Source: Streptomyces speibonae (GTDB lineage Bacteria; Actinomycetota; Actinomycetes; Streptomycetales; Streptomycetaceae). Taken from it: DNA of 5,722 bases. A program made the translations under genes and the position numbers. A model generated the notes under the pieces. The model had not been told where the DNA came from and did not search any database. It saw only the letters and a program-made list of their open reading frames with translations. The stretch is from the NCBI GenBank assembly GCA_000715605.1, contig KL568630.1, positions 11,231-16,952 on the forward strand, written 5' to 3'. This document shows, in pieces, positions 5,468 to 5,722 of the stretch; position 1 is the stretch's first letter; every line of letters begins with the position of its first letter.

Positions 5468-5470
5468 CAA
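5441..5470 (-). promoter_or_regulatory. Possible promoter of the Uma2-family gene
   Basis: On the - strand TTGACC (5465-5470) is followed after 18 bases by CGGAAT (5441-5446). The -35 box is good, but the -10 matches TATAAT only in its last three bases. Transcription would start near 5434, leaving a leader of about 45 nt that contains the AGGAGG. The spacing suggests the gene is not dependent on read-through from the mutase. Confidence 0.35.
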
Positions 5471-5479
5471 TGCTCCAGG

Positions 5480-5722
5480 TCAGAAGGCGTCCGACGGGAC
5501 GTAGGTGCCCCAGATGTCGCGGAGGGCGTTGCAGACCTCGCCGACTGTGGCGCGGGCCTTCAGTGCCTCCTTCATGGGGTACAGAACGTTGTCCTCGCCC
5601 TCGGCCGCCTTGCGCAGGGCGGCCAGGGCGGCGTCGACCGCCTGCTGGTCGCGCTCCGCGCGGAGCCTCGCCAGGCGTTCGGCCTGCTGGGCCTCGATCG
5701 CGGGATCCACACGCAGCGGCTC
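5480..5722 (-). CDS. Acyl-CoA mutase large subunit, C-terminal part (IcmA-like), cut by window edge
   Basis: The frame is open from the right window edge to a TGA at 5480-5482, showing the last 80 residues of a methylmalonyl-CoA mutase-family large subunit (PF01642). This family rearranges acyl-CoA carbon skeletons using adenosylcobalamin. The recognisable end is EPLRVDPAIE, then a charged helix (QAERLARLRAERD), EGEDNVLYPMKEALKARATV, and GEVCNALRDIWGTYVP just before the stop. The protein stops directly after this, so the C-terminal B12-binding domain of MutB-type subunits is not fused. That points to an IcmA-like subunit whose cobalamin-binding partner is encoded separately, though isobutyryl-CoA versus another acyl-CoA cannot be told from the tail. 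GTG 5710 is an internal valine, not the start. The real start and the active-site barrel lie outside the window. Confidence 0.88.
   Translation of the reverse strand, partial: EPLRVDPAIEAQQAERLARLRAERDQQAVDAALAALRKAAEGEDNVLYPMKEALKARATVGEVCNALRDIWGTYVPSDAF

Noticed and set aside
5390..5470. N-terminal extension of the Uma2 protein to TTG 5470
   Set aside because: There is no ribosome-binding site before the TTG, the extension carries no family similarity, and the AGGAGG and possible promoter lie inside it.

Overview
The window looks like a Streptomyces (or close actinomycete) chromosomal fragment. It is very GC-rich with strongly GC-ending codons: 48 of 60 bases are G or C at 3541-3600 by hand count. 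GTG starts are common, and the gene families are typical of the genus. By my reading no annotated gene contains a TTA (bldA) codon. The first 21 bases are not genomic: bases 3-21 are the synthetic Tn5 mosaic end used in Nextera libraries, so the left edge is a contig end carrying untrimmed adapter.

Left part (22-2653, + strand): the C-terminal tail of an unidentified gene is coupled by a TGATG stop/start overlap to a complete alpha-2,8-polysialyltransferase-family glycosyltransferase (451 aa). After 90 bp comes an integral-membrane acyltransferase-3 protein (362 aa) with a GTG start and no visible Shine-Dalgarno. Together these suggest synthesis and O-acylation of a sialic-acid-like (for example Kdn/teichulosonic) cell-surface polymer. 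That pathway assignment is inference.

Middle part (2607-4795): a TetR-type repressor on the - strand is divergent from an FAD-dependent aromatic monooxygenase (468 aa). Their short spacer holds two perfect inverted repeats with a shared core (TAACAMCGTTA). One lies between a TTGACA -35 box and a weak -10; the other runs into the monooxygenase ribosome-binding site. This reads as a self-contained ligand-induced oxidation module. The repressor's closest remembered relative is the tetracycline repressor TetR itself, but the residue that holds the Mg-tetracycline chelate is replaced. Its 3' end overlaps the acyltransferase 3' end by 47 bp, tail to tail. The monooxygenase ends inside a strong 11-bp hairpin that probably terminates transcription from both sides.

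Right part (4808-5722, - strand): a Uma2-family PD-(D/E)XK nuclease-like protein with its core residues intact, in a visibly less GC-rich stretch. It is preceded by the C-terminal end of an acyl-CoA mutase large subunit that ends without a fused B12-binding domain (IcmA-like). The mutase is cut by the window edge. No RNA genes, insertion sequences, CRISPR arrays or attachment sites were seen, and no gene-free gap exceeds about 100 bp.
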